Assembly: GCA_028751875.1 (NCBI GenBank)
Contig: CM054140.1
Coordinates: 30,926,663 to 30,990,662, forward strand
Source of the DNA: Rapana venosa
Lineage: Eukaryota > Mollusca > Gastropoda > Neogastropoda > Muricidae
Length of the DNA: 64,000 nucleotides
Direction of reading: 5' to 3'
Below the pieces are notes generated by a model. The model ran no database searches and had not been told where the DNA came from. It worked only from the letters and a program-made list of their open reading frames with translations. Made by a program: the position numbers and the translations under genes. This document shows positions 26,453 to 34,196 of this stretch, piece after piece. Numbering within the stretch: position 1 is the stretch's first letter; each line of letters opens with the position of its first letter.

Positions 26453-26679
26453 TCGCGCGCGTGCTTGCGTGTATGCAAGTGTTTGGTGGTATCTTTCAAC
26501 GCAACACAGTATATCATTTACTCAAAACTGAAAGTCAAATTTTTTTTTTAAGCTTGTTATTGTTGTTGTTGTCTAAGAATGTTGACGGTGTTGTTGCAGT
26601 GTTGTTATCAGACAGACAGGCCGGGGCCCTGACGGCTCAGAAAGGCGTGGAGAAAAACAACTGGAACGTCATCAGATGA
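7745..26679 (+). CDS. Uncharacterised 241-residue protein, six spliced exons
   Basis: I joined six exons by hand: 7745-7803, 18840-19050, 22385-22512, 23487-23572, 25650-25811 and 26600-26679. All five introns have GT donors and AG acceptors, the phases match at every junction (2, 0, 2, 1, 1), and the total is 726 bases, exactly 241 codons plus TGA. The start ATG sits in a good context (TACCATGG). The protein starts MALDYRKKTYRPDRPDTRMK, is basic and proline-rich in the first third (RPRRGHQQYIYM, PPAKPLFDERR), has an aromatic middle segment (CGYDDFHKAYRAAKRVG, then DFPLWGPP) and ends NNWNVIR. There is no signal peptide, membrane segment or known catalytic motif. I do not recognise the family. 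Short, basic, Pro/Tyr-rich proteins like this include ciliary microtubule inner proteins, but that is only a guess. The introns are stuffed with transposons and microsatellites. Confidence 0.8.
7986..8070. repeat. (GA)n-(GT)n microsatellite in intron 1
   Basis: A short GA run leads into about 75 bp of GT repeat. It is followed by a G-rich homopolymer near 8132-8149. Confidence 0.9.
8173..8242. repeat. (CT)n microsatellite
   Basis: Pure CT repeat of about 70 bp. Confidence 0.95.
8455..8573. repeat. (CTGT)n-(CT)n microsatellite
   Basis: A few CTGT units run into about 75 bp of CT. It has the same CTGT-to-CT structure as the tracts at 4675 and 10905. Confidence 0.95.
8709..9056. repeat. Compound CA / TA / GTAT / GATA microsatellite block
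   Basis: A block with CA runs, TA runs and TATG units arranged twice in the same order (8709-8840 and 8836-8970), then CAGA and GATA/GATT units to 9056. The repeated order suggests a segmental duplication of a compound microsatellite. Confidence 0.9.
9985..10420 (-). mobile_element. tRNA-derived SINE, type I tail, nearly full length
   Basis: Read on the minus strand, it starts with a tRNA-like head (GGTAGTGGTTAGAGCCTTG near 10400). It continues into a body containing CTTTCGGATGAGACT-like, AGAACATCTTGCGCA and AGAGTAGGCCATTT blocks and ends in a tail containing TTCACCATTGGTGAACCTGG. The body and tail blocks recur at several other places in the window (17190, 22834, 25915, 35510, 37490), and the body also occurs with another tail at 25100 and 61321. 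No coding capacity. The poly-C at 10401-10425 abuts the head. Confidence 0.75.
10603..10690. repeat. (CT)n microsatellite
   Basis: Pure CT of about 88 bp in intron 1. Confidence 0.95.
10900..11268. repeat. Compound CTGT / CT / GT / CT / TA microsatellite block
   Basis: In order: CTGT units, CT repeat to about 11020, GT-rich sequence 11068-11150, a second CT repeat 11168-11199 and TA repeats 11200-11258. No real coding potential. Confidence 0.9.
11640..11845. repeat. TATGG/TATAG-rich simple repeat with embedded LINE tail
   Basis: GTATGGTATGG- and AGTATAGTAT-type pentamers flank a short block (11715-11780) that contains AGCGCTATATAAATTCC followed by ATT repeats. That block is the same 3' end as the plus-strand retrotransposon ending near 21545, so it is a strongly 5'-truncated copy of that family. 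Confidence 0.7.
12197..12550. repeat. Diverged tandem duplication of about 180 bp
   Basis: CATGCTGGTTTAATTAGAAT at 12198 recurs as CATGCTGGTTTGATTAGAAT near 12378. Both are followed by matching blocks in the same order: a GTCAGAA block, an AGTACTG/AATACTG block, TTTGTCAGACAC or TTCGTCAGACAC, a TACGACTAATCTGG or ACATCTAACCTAG block, and CACATGTATTA or CACATATTA. Two copies only, clearly aged. Confidence 0.7.
13655..13800. repeat. CA-rich compound microsatellite
   Basis: CA repeat with CGCG-rich stretch 13685-13700 and a pure CA core 13733-13788. Confidence 0.9.
14058..14091. repeat. 34-bp poly-G tract
   Basis: Uninterrupted G homopolymer in intron 1. Confidence 0.95.
14437..14520. repeat. 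(GCGT)n-(GT)n microsatellite
   Basis: Tetranucleotide GCGT units flank a short GT core; CTGT/CTGC-rich sequence surrounds it on both sides (14310-14580). Confidence 0.9.
14715..14930. repeat. Diverged 150-bp direct repeat in the 3' region of a LINE
   Basis: ACAGTATAACATAAGCTCAA at 14720 and ACAGTATACCATAAGTTCAA at 14870 are both followed by GTCATACA, ACAAATGAAGA and A-rich sequence. The repeat lies just beyond the degenerate minus-strand retrotransposon and could be part of its 3' untranslated region. Confidence 0.65.
14990..16870 (-). mobile_element. Degenerate non-LTR retrotransposon (reverse transcriptase remnant)
   Basis: Reading right to left, fragments in changing frames line up in the order expected of a LINE second ORF. 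First come HAPFTKKR and PPWLSKEIEKEM near 16700-16600, the linker between endonuclease and reverse transcriptase. Next is a block with IDSKILK, YFPLKFKRAKVIPLHK (16233-15970). The catalytic part follows, with YGIPQGSILG and the active-site box FADD (15643-15353). The C-terminal segment carries AFSGRTVWNNLPISL (15308-15009). There are at least four frame breaks and no endonuclease domain, so it is 5'-truncated and dead. It belongs to the jockey/CR1-like group by motif style; the exact clade is not decided. It lies antisense in intron 1 of the 241-residue gene. Confidence 0.85.
16887..16955. repeat. (TA)n microsatellite
   Basis: TA repeats broken by TTA and AAT, at the 5' truncation point of the adjacent minus-strand LINE. 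Confidence 0.9.
17190..17866 (-). mobile_element. Type I SINE split by a nested SINE
   Basis: The minus-strand head lies at 17866-17721 (contains GGCAGGACAGCTTAGATG and a degenerate B-box-like GGTTCTGGCTTCCATTCCC). The rest of the element resumes below 17411 and ends in the type I tail at 17300-17190, with ACCTTAATGGTTGGG and CCATTGGTGAACCTCGGAGC. The interruption at 17425-17706 is another SINE with its own target-site duplication. Without the insert the host element is about 380 bp, similar to the other type I copies. Confidence 0.7.
17425..17706 (-). mobile_element. Intact-looking tRNA-derived SINE with 14-bp target-site duplication
   Basis: On the minus strand it begins GGAGGCACCGTGGTCGAGTGG, one head base outside a perfect tRNA-type A box (TGGTCGAGTGG). 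The B box is GGTTCGATCCC at about 17643-17653. A central part contains TTGGGAAAGACACTTTACTC and CCTCACTCCACCCAGGTGT, which resembles the conserved central domains of metazoan SINE superfamilies. The 3' end contains CTCTATGGGCC and CTCGAAAGAACAT. The flanks carry GACTGGTTTAGAGT at 17411-17424 and again at 17707-17720. This perfect 14-bp duplication marks the insertion borders, giving an element of 282 bp. It is the youngest datable insertion I can show in the window. Confidence 0.85.
18645..18727. repeat. (CT)n microsatellite
   Basis: Pure CT of about 82 bp, about 110 bp before exon 2 of the 241-residue gene. It may serve as an extended polypyrimidine region but is probably just a microsatellite. 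Confidence 0.95.
18840..19050 (+). CDS. Exon 2 of the 241-residue protein
   Basis: Acceptor CTGTCCACCAG, one base completing the Lys codon begun in exon 1, then 70 codons ending DERRAA before the donor GTGAGA. The exon is GC-rich compared with its surroundings, as expected of a coding exon here. Confidence 0.8.
19400..21545 (+). mobile_element. Degenerate non-LTR retrotransposon, jockey/CR1-like, with ATT tail
   Basis: Three overlapping frames carry the ordered parts of a reverse transcriptase ORF. They are: SIFSAFFSDKVRNIRSRL; FPSALKTAIVTPLLKK and NYRPVSKLPFVSKVLEK; FDTIDHSILLSRL; SPQGSVLGPVLFTLY; the catalytic box FYSDDTQLQ; NSVKYLGVVLDNTLSMK; then the C-terminal LDYCNSLLAGLP and SLHWLPVSQRLEYKI and RSFSVSGPSTWSDLPLSLR to a stop at 21236. 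Frame changes near 19790, 20300, 20530 and 20710 make it non-functional, and the endonuclease part is missing. The 3' end is AGCGCTATATAAATTCC followed by ATT repeats (21489-21540), a typical LINE simple-repeat tail. It sits in intron 2, sense to the host gene. Confidence 0.88.
21301..21392. repeat. GTGC/GTGT microsatellite inside the LINE 3' region
   Basis: Alternating GTGT and GCGT units between the stop of the reverse transcriptase ORF and the LINE tail. Confidence 0.85.
21589..21610. repeat. 22-bp poly-G tract
   Basis: Uninterrupted G run. The preceding bases 21538-21575 (TATAGTCTCATCC and GAATGGAGTCA) match the body of the type I SINE, so a SINE fragment abuts the LINE tail. Confidence 0.85.
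21640..21935. repeat. Interspersed repeat family R, copy 1
   Basis: Contains GAAAATGCTCTGCGCTGCCG, CCAGCGCATCCGACTTCGGC, a purine-rich middle with AGGCAGAAACAAAGAG, TTCCAGAAGGTGGGGATG and CCCGGCATCCCCTCGGGGGA. The same blocks in the same order occur at 36905-37220. No coding potential or tRNA head; class unknown. Confidence 0.75.
22079..22190. repeat. (GT)n followed by (GACT)n
   Basis: GT repeat to about 22146, then eight GACT/GACA tetranucleotide units. Confidence 0.9.
22385..22512 (+). CDS. Exon 3 of the 241-residue protein
   Basis: Acceptor TTGTGATTCCAG, 42 codons plus two bases, donor GTGTGT. It encodes LDDSIPVHARFTQD and the aromatic FHKAYRAAKRVG segment. Confidence 0.8.
22588..22770 (+). 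mobile_element. tRNA-Ser/Leu-like SINE head and body fragment
   Basis: GACGCTGTAGCCGAGTGG gives a clear A box (TAGCCGAGTGGTTAAG). The B box is degenerate (GGCTTCGAAATT). It continues with TAGAGATGTTTACGATCTCC and CACGTGCAGACCTGCCAG, blocks I associate with SINEs of gastropods. A shorter match to the last block occurs at 23784-23812 and, on the minus strand, at 51398-51415. Confidence 0.65.
22834..22935 (-). mobile_element. Type I SINE tail fragment
   Basis: GCTCCGAGGTTCACCTATAA on the plus strand and the following GCCATTAAGGCAGGTGCATT match the tail of the type I SINEs at 9985 and 25915. Only the tail is present. Confidence 0.6.
23280..23390. repeat. CTGT / CA / CGCA compound microsatellite
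   Basis: CTGT units, then CA repeat interrupted by five GCAC units, then CA. It ends in the alternating GCGCGTGCGCGC. Confidence 0.9.
23487..23572 (+). CDS. Exon 4 of the 241-residue protein
   Basis: Acceptor TGTCTATCAG, one base completing an Arg codon, 28 codons (LRHGRQGGSWRHVKEVL to FVD), one base, then the strong donor GTAAGT. Confidence 0.8.
24277..24354. repeat. (GT)n microsatellite
   Basis: Pure GT of about 78 bp in intron 4. Confidence 0.95.
24400..25590. repeat. Minisatellite, about 100-bp unit, roughly ten copies
   Basis: Each unit contains TCTGTCCGCCAG, a variable CTGT run, TACAGACATATGTCTGT, a GTGTTGG block, CACACACAG and CTCTCTGTAACTATCTCCAG. Anchors at 24481, 24583, 24681, 24781, 24883, 24981 and 25089 give spacings of 98-108 bp. 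The last three, more diverged units follow a SINE insertion at 25100-25323. Each unit contains a self-complementary ACAGACATATGTCTGT palindrome. All frames across it are artefacts. Confidence 0.9.
25100..25323 (+). mobile_element. Type II SINE inserted in the 100-bp minisatellite
   Basis: Begins within the SINE body (TATAAACCGAGGCCCC), runs through AGAACATCTTGCGCACAGG and AGAGTAGGCCATTGTG. It ends in a tail unlike type I: AAGTGCTTATTCCATTATCC, TCGATATAAAAGAATA and AAATAAATAAAT. 5'-truncated, since the tRNA head is absent. About 50 bp of the minisatellite unit is missing at the insertion site. Confidence 0.8.
25650..25811 (+). CDS. Exon 5 of the 241-residue protein
   Basis: Acceptor TTTCCCCGTGCAG, two bases completing a Gly codon, 53 codons (QVSVKDTQDIDSVPG to LLLGRQPVTE), one base, then donor GTGCGG, which is weak but acceptable. 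The exon is GC-rich. Confidence 0.8.
25915..26290 (-). mobile_element. Type I SINE, nearly full length
   Basis: On the minus strand: tRNA-like head near 26290-26220 with B-box-like GGGTTTGATTCCAGC; body with GTCCTTCGGATGAGACTATA, CAGGACATCTTGTACAC and GGAAGAGTAGGGCATTTCAT; tail with CACCATTGGGGAACCTCGGA at about 25920. It lies in intron 5. Confidence 0.75.
26404..26447. repeat. (GT)n microsatellite
   Basis: About 44 bp of GT followed by GAGA and CGCG. Confidence 0.9.
26600..26679 (+). CDS. Exon 6 (last coding exon) of the 241-residue protein
   Basis: Acceptor GTTGTTGCAG, two bases completing a Val codon, 25 codons ending NNWNVIR and a TGA stop. The T-rich sequence downstream (26680-27060) is probably 3' untranslated region plus intergenic DNA; no strong AATAAA was seen close by. 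Confidence 0.8.
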
Positions 26680-27290
26680 GACACAGGAGGCGGCCTTCAG
26701 TTTTAAGCCTTCCATTTCACCTTCTGCATTTCGATGGTTTTTCTTTGCTTTGCTTTGTTTGGTGGTTGCTTCGTTCATTGAATCTTTGTTTATTGATGTT
26801 TTCTGTCAAGTTTTTTCAGTTTTTCTTTGTTGGGTTTTTATTTATAGTTAGTTGTTGAATCTTTGATTATTGACTATTTTGTAGATGTTTTGTATCTCTT
26901 TTGTCTCTTGGTTTATTTCTTTGTTTTGTATTTGTTTGTCTTTGGGGGAGAGAAGGGGTGGGGGGTATTACTATTTTGTATATATGTTTGTTTGTTGGCG
27001 CCGTTTCCTTATTTATTTTTCTTTGTGCATGATTTTCTTTGTTCAATGACTCTTTTTTTCTTTCAATCACAAGCCAATAAGTGTTACGAATTGTTTGATT
27101 ATGCACGTTGTCAGTTATAGCTGATATGTTGTTTCAAATGAAATGGGTAACCGCTGGTGTTTGTAGTTACAGAAGTTGTTTGCTCGTTTTTTACCTTTAC
27201 CTATTCCCTTTACTTCTTATCATAATAAGAACATCTTTATTTTTGTTTGCCACCAAGCTAGAATCGTTGGGTTGTCAGAACAAGTATAGC

Positions 27291-27297
<7 letters not shown>

Positions 27298-27347
<50 letters not shown>

Positions 27348-27365
27348 ATATATATATATATATAT
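27298..27365. repeat. (TA)n microsatellite
   Basis: TA repeat with one TTTTA interruption. It abuts the 5' end of a truncated LINE fragment. Confidence 0.95.
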
Positions 27366-27600
27366 GGAGAATGTGCAAAGTTGATGATCTGAAGTCTGTA
27401 GCTAGTAGCAGTAGACTGCACTGGTTTGGGCACGTTCAATGGATTGCAGATGATCTTAGAGAAAGGGGCATAAATGAGGAGGAAGTTTAAAACAGAGAGA
27501 TGGAAAAGGCTCATCAATGTCAAACCTCCCCTGGGAGAAACATGACAAAAAAGGAAGACAAGAAGATCCAGTATATGTCATAATGATCAACAATAAAATA
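27366..27600 (+). mobile_element. LINE 3' fragment (reverse transcriptase C-terminus)
   Basis: The frame just after the TA repeat encodes SSSRLHWFGHVQ, the conserved C-terminal box of many LINE proteins, and stops soon after. The following TCATCAATGTCAAACCTCCC and TGGGAGAAACATGACAAAAA match the reverse complement of 39543-39620 almost exactly, so two copies of one family occur in opposite orientation. Confidence 0.7.
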
Positions 27601-29540
27601 ATACAGAATATTCATTGAAATTACTGTTGTAAATGACTTCTTTGTGTACTTTACCCTAAAAAGGCATTAATATCTCATCATGTTTGCAAAACATAACCCA
27701 TGTGAGATTAGTCAGTTTGTTTCTGTGAGCATTTTTTTACCCCTTTTTCTCAATCGAGTATTTCATTCTCATTTTGAAAATAAAATGACCCCGCTAACCA
27801 TATTTTTAGGGTGTATTTTTCCTGTGATCTTTTATACTTTTTTTCGTAAATAGGAGAAATATATGCCCCAAAAATATATATATATTATGTATGGAAAAAA
27901 CTTATCCTTTATCCATCAAAATCAGTGTGTGTGCATGTGTGTGTGTGTGTGTGTGTGTTGCAAAGGATGTGTGAAATAAGGGGACTTCCTATGGACCAAG
28001 AGGCAAACTGATCATTGACTTTATTTGTAAACCTCATTCTTGAAAGTTACTCAGGAATTTCTTGATATATCTTTTTTAATCTAAGATCATTCCAACACTG
28101 TCGTATGAACTGAATCATTCCATTTAAAAGATGTAGGCTCATACTGACTAAATAAAACCACACACATTTTTTGTCTTCCGAGAGTTTTACCACCTACTCT
28201 TATTATGTTAAGCATGTATGGAATCAAAACAGACACAGTCATGATTCTCAAACCACAGCTAGGCTTACCTGTTAGAATAATGCAGAAAGTATTAAATCTG
28301 TGAAGAATATGAGGAAATATGCCAGCATGGTGGACCCAAAAAAATTGACAAGAATTCAGAAGCATTCAAAACAGTTGAAGATTTTTTTAAAAGTTGAAAT
28401 GTGTTTTTGCCCATTTTGTTCCTGTTTGTGAGAGTGTGGTGATAGTTTTTGGCTAATCGGTTTTCTTCTAAAGTTGTACGTGTTGGATTGTTTGCTCTGA
28501 CAGCATATGCAGGGGCTATATGGTGAGCAACTGTCAAAGCTGAATCAATGGCCTGCGTAGTTAGCTGGTCTATAAACAATGTTAGTGTGAAGGTGACTCT
28601 TACAGCAGTTTTATGTATTTAAGGTAATTTTTGGAATGACTATTTTCTGTATATTTTAAACTTATGTGTGATTTGTTGATATTTTACCATCTTAATGATT
28701 AATAACATTCTGTGATGTGCAAATGGAAGCTTTAAAGAGGCATTCTGTGATAACGTATAACAACAGTGAAAGCCCCTTTGTTGTCGTTTTCCTTCAACCT
28801 GATTCACTTCACTTTATTTCTTTCCTTTCTTTCTCCCTCCCCCTCCACCCCCACTTTTCTTTCCTTGTTATTCTTAAGACTAAGCCATTGTAATACAGTG
28901 ATTTTTCCTATACAAAAAGTTAACTTGTTTCACTCCCCTCCTCCTCTCCAGTCTTTCTACTCCACACCACACCTCAGTTCTTTCTACATACTGACTGACC
29001 CCCTTTCAGCCAACCCTTTTCATCTTTCTTTGCCTTTTATCAGTACTACTTTCATTCCATTTGCCCACCTACCTCCACTGACTTTGTTTTGTCAGTTCTG
29101 TTGGGGTTTTATCCAGCAAATTTTATACTTTCCGTATTCTTTACCTATTTTCTTTATTTTCAATGGGTCTTATCCACTCGTTGTTACTTGTAGTTATATG
29201 TCTCAATGATTTGTTTCAGTCTTAAATATGAACACTAAGCAAAACTGGTGTGTGAATGATGTCTTTCGTTTCTACTGTGGTTTTAAGTTATGTATCATTA
29301 TATTGTGCATTTTATCCCTAGCTGTGATAATCAGTATTCTGATTCAGTATTAATCTGCTTTTGCTTGTGCGTACAATCCTTGCGTCATGTCACTCTTCTT
29401 TTTTTCCCATTCAGTATTAATATAGAAAAGAGTATTATGGTGAACTTGAACACCAGCTTGTGTATATTTTTGGTGGGAGATCTGAAGTGTGTTTGTTTAT
29501 GGATACATGTACGTGTTGACACTTACACGTGTGTACACAC
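27601..29540. other. AT-rich intergenic stretch without a supported gene
   Basis: Contains a GT run (27926-27958), a pyrimidine-rich stretch (28780-29150) that creates a spurious 147-codon frame, and two overlapping minus-strand frames at 28087-28579. The longer of these encodes 95 residues with no family resemblance I can name. It could be a decayed exon. Confidence 0.4.
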
Positions 29541-29559
29541 ACTCTGTCTTGGTTCTCTC

Positions 29560-29663
29560 TCTCTCTCTCTCTCTCTCTCCTCTCTCCTCTCTCTCTCTCT
29601 TTTCTCAATATAAATATGTGTGTGGTTGTTGGTGTGTTGTGTGTGTGTGTGTGTGTGTGTGTG
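29560..29663. repeat. (CT)n and (GT)n microsatellites
   Basis: CT repeat with TCC interruptions, then GT repeat after a short AT-rich spacer. Confidence 0.9.
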
Positions 29664-29691
29664 ATTTGGGATGAAGCAGGAATACACTTTT

Positions 29692-30201
29692 TCATTTTGC
29701 CATGTCAAAATTCTCCATTTCTCTCGACTGTGGAGAAAACCCAAATTCCAATAGTTTCATCATCTCAATAAACAAGTTCACCTTTTCTGCCAAGATGTGT
29801 TTAGGGTATAATTTTGCCCGATACCGGTTGCTTTCAAAAGCATCCTCTAGCTTGCCATAAGATACACCTGCTGATTTAGTTTCCAAAATGCATGGGCTAG
29901 CATCATTCCCAGGCAGTTTTCTGATGAACTGATTGTGTCGGCACCAAAGCAGCAAACCAAGTATGATAGCAACATAAACACTTGCATGGGCCCCCATTAC
30001 CATAAATCTGATTATAACAGTGAAACTGATTTTGCAATACGTTCTATAGACTTGCACCCATGCTTTGGGGAACTTAACATTGAGTAAGGAGTGCCTCAGT
30101 TCACTCACAAGTACATGTCTTATGCATGCATGTTCATTTTCTGACAGGCGTTCGAATGGGTCAGGAGTTCTTCGCATATATTTGAACTGATTGATTACCA
30201 T
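29692..30201 (-). CDS. Hypothetical ORF or exon, 169 residues
   Basis: An uninterrupted frame with protein-like composition in AT-rich DNA. It starts MVINQFKYMRRTPDPFERLS, continues with CIRHVLVSELRHSLLNVKF, a hydrophobic stretch at residues about 72-87 (ASVYVAIILGLLLW), and a mostly helical end with KHILAEKVNLFIEMMKLLEF. One hydrophobic stretch could be a membrane segment or a buried helix. No acceptor or donor is obvious and no neighbouring exon joins it. I do not recognise the family. It may be a single-exon gene, a terminal exon or a retrocopy; chance cannot be excluded. Confidence 0.4.
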   Translation of the reverse strand: MVINQFKYMRRTPDPFERLSENEHACIRHVLVSELRHSLLNVKFPKAWVQVYRTYCKISFTVIIRFMVMGAHASVYVAIILGLLLWCRHNQFIRKLPGNDASPCILETKSAGVSYGKLEDAFESNRYRAKLYPKHILAEKVNLFIEMMKLLEFGFSPQSREMENFDMAK

Positions 30202-31339
30202 TTGAATGCAAGGGAAGGGAAGAGAGAGACAAGAGACTGACGGGCAAAGTTGGTCATTTCAAGAATGGAACTCTGAACAAAGACCTTGGTCAAGTGTTTT
30301 ATTCATCATCATGATTTTTGCAATAATTTATATATCTTTTCATCAAGTTTTGACAATGTTTTTAAGATATGCTTGTTTTTAAGATATGCTGAAGTTTCTT
30401 TTCAATTTTTCTTTTATTATAGCTGCGAGCTGGCTACCCAACCCCACTCCAGTCTATCTTTTTTGGCTGAAGGGGGAGGTAGGCTTTTCCCAATGCTCTG
30501 ACCAGCAGTGACACAATGACCGACTTGTTCACGTTTTGAATTCTCATGCTAGCATTTGAAATATCTCAGACAGCAATGACGTTCATTCCAATATGCTTAT
30601 AAAACAAATGGCAAAAACAAGTCTTAATTCCAGCCATGTTCCCTTTACAGCCAGAAACAAAACACAGACACCCTGTATAAGTTAAGCGCAAAACATCAGC
30701 TTGTTTAAAGGAAGAGAGCTGTGCAACACTTGTATTTTTATCAGGAGAGGGTCAGCCTGGTAGTCAGTGCCAGTGGTGTGTGCTCACCACATTTTTTTAA
30801 AAACTTCCTAAGGCATACATTTATCAATTTGTGTACATGTAATAATGTACATGTAATAATAAAATACAGGAAAATGGCAGCAATACTGGTTACAGTAAAC
30901 TCATCTGTCTTGTTGATCATCTAAAAAAAAAGCATGTCACATTTTCTCCATTCATTTAGATGGACAAGCTTGAATTTTCACACATGATACAGATAATCAA
31001 ATTGGGTTATTAAAGTTTATCCACATCTTTGTACATATCCAGTTGGGATTCTAGAACATGCTGAACTGGGTTTGGGAAAAAAAGGTGGCGTTTTTTTAGT
31101 GTTATATAGACAAGCAACCACTCATCTTCAAGCAAACAAACAAATTTATATGTACTGACAAATGAGTTTGCAATTCACTTAGGAAGTAAAAAATTGAAAG
31201 TGCTATACATTTTTATGATACATAAACTGATTGACTTTGGATAATAGAAGGGAAGGCAGCATACAAAGTGGAGGGCATTAACTGCATAACAAACGAATTA
31301 CCAATAATATAAAGAAATGATACAGGCTAAGCTAAGCAC
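30202..31339. other. AT-rich intergenic stretch, nothing recognised
   Basis: No frame above 71 codons, no tRNA and no repeat that I can match to another part of the window. Two short direct repeats of TGTACATGTAATAAT-like sequence lie near 30833-30860. Confidence 0.5.
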
Positions 31340-31960
31340 ACATACTATTCACCTTCTGAGATTCTGAGGCAGAGTGTTCCAGACACACGGGGCTGAATAT
31401 CAAAAGGCACGCTGGCCAAAAAATGTAGTGTGTGTTTGAGATATTTGGAAGAGACATGAATCAGAGCATGATCAAAGTTGTTGTTTAGGTACATATGGCT
31501 GAATCATCTCAGCAAAATAATGTGCAGAAACCGTTAACCAGTCGAGTAAGGAGAGAAGTGAGGTGATCTGATGCATCACTTTGGCTCTATAAATTAATCT
31601 TGCAGCAGCGTTTTGAACTTTTTGAAGTTTCTGTAATAAATGTTCTGGACAGCCAGCAAGAAGTGAACTACAATGAGAAGGGAACACACCAGAGTTTGAG
31701 CGGCTCAAAGAAAAGGTAAATGATGGATGGAACTAATCTAACAGAGTTGAAAATAAGTATGCATTTTTGCAGACAGTGTTGACATAGAATGGAATCAAGT
31801 GTCACGCTAAGATTTTTCACAGTGGAGATAAACTTTATATCTGCTTCACCTGTGTAAAGGAAAGCCTGCTTGAAAAGAGGATCATGGCTTCAGCTTTGCT
31901 GTCATTCAACTGCAGTTTATTGTAGTTCATCCATGACTCGATATCTAAAATGTCTTAAGG
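31340..31960 (-). mobile_element. Degenerate non-LTR retrotransposon, 3' half of reverse transcriptase ORF
   Basis: On the minus strand, in broken frames: DIESWMNYNKLQLN and KAEAMILF (31960-31870), SLLAGCPEHLLQKLQKVQNA and AARLIYRAK (about 31665-31570), then FGQRAF, a stop in place of Ser, YSAPCVWNTLPQNLRR (about 31415-31345). This order and these motifs match the C-terminal half of the jockey/CR1-like LINE at 19400-21545, but the sequence is from another subfamily. 5'-truncated and dead. Confidence 0.8.
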
Positions 31961-34190
31961 ATTGATTGACAATACAAAAATGGAAAGACAAGCACTTTAA
32001 AAATTAAATACAACACTAGGTGTTCACCACCAGTCCTAGCTGAAATGCATGTTTTTCTTCTACTTGAAAAAGGCAATAGCTAAAAATCCCCACTAACAGC
32101 CAAGTGTTTTGTACAACTATTTGTAAGCAGTCTTCCACCAATTACTAAAACGCGCGCGCACACATGCACACACTAACCCGCGCTAAACCATTTTCTAGTT
32201 TTACACAATGTAGGTTTCCTGAGAGCACAAGTTAGAACAAGAAAAAAGGCTGAACAAACCAAAAACCACAAACTGTCCCTCACTGTATTATTGCAGTGAT
32301 CTGCTAGAATACAATATTTCACACAATTCCCTGCACTGCTGTTTAAGAATACACACAACTGATTTTTTTCTGGGGCCTCTGACTTTTCTTATTTCTTTCT
32401 TCTTTCATTCTCATTTCTTTCTTTTTCTAATTTGTTTTAAAATCTTTTTTCTATTTTTCTATTTAGTTGGTATTTTTGTTTTGTTTTTAAATCTTATTGT
32501 GGGGTTTCCAACCTTTTTCCCCACTTTTTTTCTGATAAAAAAGAAAAGAAAAAGGCTTTGTCAGGGTATATTTGTGCTGACAATAACAAATCAACAACTG
32601 CTGGGGGAGATGCAGATAGAGTACTGTATCAATGGGCTAGGAGTGATATGACCTGGGTAATGGGCATGCCCCTGACCTACAGTAAAGCAAAAAGCAAGAA
32701 AGAAATAATGGCAAAATTTCACCATTGGTCAACCTCAGAGCTCAAGCCAAGGAATGAAAAAAATAATTATATAGACATTATAGAATGTAAGGCAAAAATG
32801 GTTTTCTTGGGCCACATTTTGTCAATAGAAGAGAAAAAAAAAGCCTTTTTGAATGCAAGATTGTTAAGATGTGCACTGAAACTTTATCAAAATAAAAATT
32901 CTGCACTTCTATTTAAATGTGACATTTCAACACTTTCTCTACTTCCATCCTTTCCAAAGTTTAAAGAAAGTCAATTTTGGTTACAGCTATAAATCCACCA
33001 CTTTTGAGAATTCTTTAAATTACACACAAATGGAACTTTCAAATCATGTTATTCTAATAACTATTTTCCACTTCACACACAAACCCTCCCCAAAACATAC
33101 ACACACACACTCAGGTGGGGGTTGTAACTTTTGTGCTGGTGGCACAATATAGCATACACTGATGAGGACAAATACCCTACCTGCAGCACAAATCCATCCT
33201 TCACACACACACACATTCCCATTGAAAACCGTTTTTTTGATGAAACAATGCATTCATAACCAAATTCAGTGAAAATGGTCATGTCTGTGTGGTGAGAGTC
33301 TCATTAATACTCTGATTTTCATCCCCAATTTTTCTGAAAATTCCCTCACCAGCATATTCAATAATTTAAAATTGCATTTCATATTGTGAAAGGTCTCTGG
33401 TCCCTGTATGACCTTTGTTGCAGTTGAATTAACATGAAAGGCTCATTTTCAGGTATTATTATTGCATAGCTAGCTTTTTTATGTTACATGTTTTTATTGG
33501 GGGGGGGCTTCTTAATATGACCACCCCCCCCCCCCCTTCCCTTTTTCCCCTCAACTAATATCACTAAGAGTGAACAGACATAAAATAGAAGACAACATTG
33601 ACAGCACATTCCTTCTGACCTGGATATACTTTCTACCCCTCTTTTTTTATCAACGTCCTTTGTTACGCATCCTCTCCGTCTCCAAGTACCTCCCCCTAAT
33701 GATTATTCAATAATGCATTCTAAAACTAGTGCCCCTCACCTTTTTAACTTTTTTAAAGGTTTTTTTCTCCACTTTCTTAAATTTTCTAATATGCCTGCAA
33801 CCCCCACCAAATCATTATTCACTCCTGAGTTCTACAACCTGCACCCTCCACTTAATATGTAAATAGATCAACTTTTTTCTAACATGCTCCCCACCCTTCC
33901 TTGAACCTAATCAAAGTTTAACTGCCTGCCCCCTATCCCCAGTCATTACACCTCTTTCCCCATCCCTATGTACCAGAACATTCTAACCCACCATCCTATG
34001 CCCCAAAACTCTCAAACCCTCCTCCCACCCGTTCCAAAGAAAAAATAATTGGCCACCGTTTCAGCAGGGCCAACAAAGGCAGAATCAAATGGAGGAGTAT
34101 CTTATCAATGTCACCGAGTGTGGCACTATCATTGGACCCGCTGATGCCAGCAGGGAAGACATTGTGTCAGCTTATACCACATTATCTGCC
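31961..34190. other. AT-rich intergenic stretch, no supported gene
   Basis: Holds T-rich (32360-32550) and C-rich (33480-34030) low-complexity regions. An open frame of 144 codons at 32558-32992 has lysine/asparagine-rich chance composition and no splice context, so I do not call it a gene. Confidence 0.5.
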
Positions 34191-34196
34191 TGCCTT

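Noticed and set aside
28766..29209. 147-codon plus-strand frame rich in Ser, Phe, Pro and Leu
   Set aside because: It lies in a pyrimidine-rich low-complexity stretch and has no splice or start context.
32558..32992. 144-codon plus-strand frame
   Set aside because: Composition follows local A-richness (Lys, Asn), no recognisable motif, no splice signals, no cross-match.
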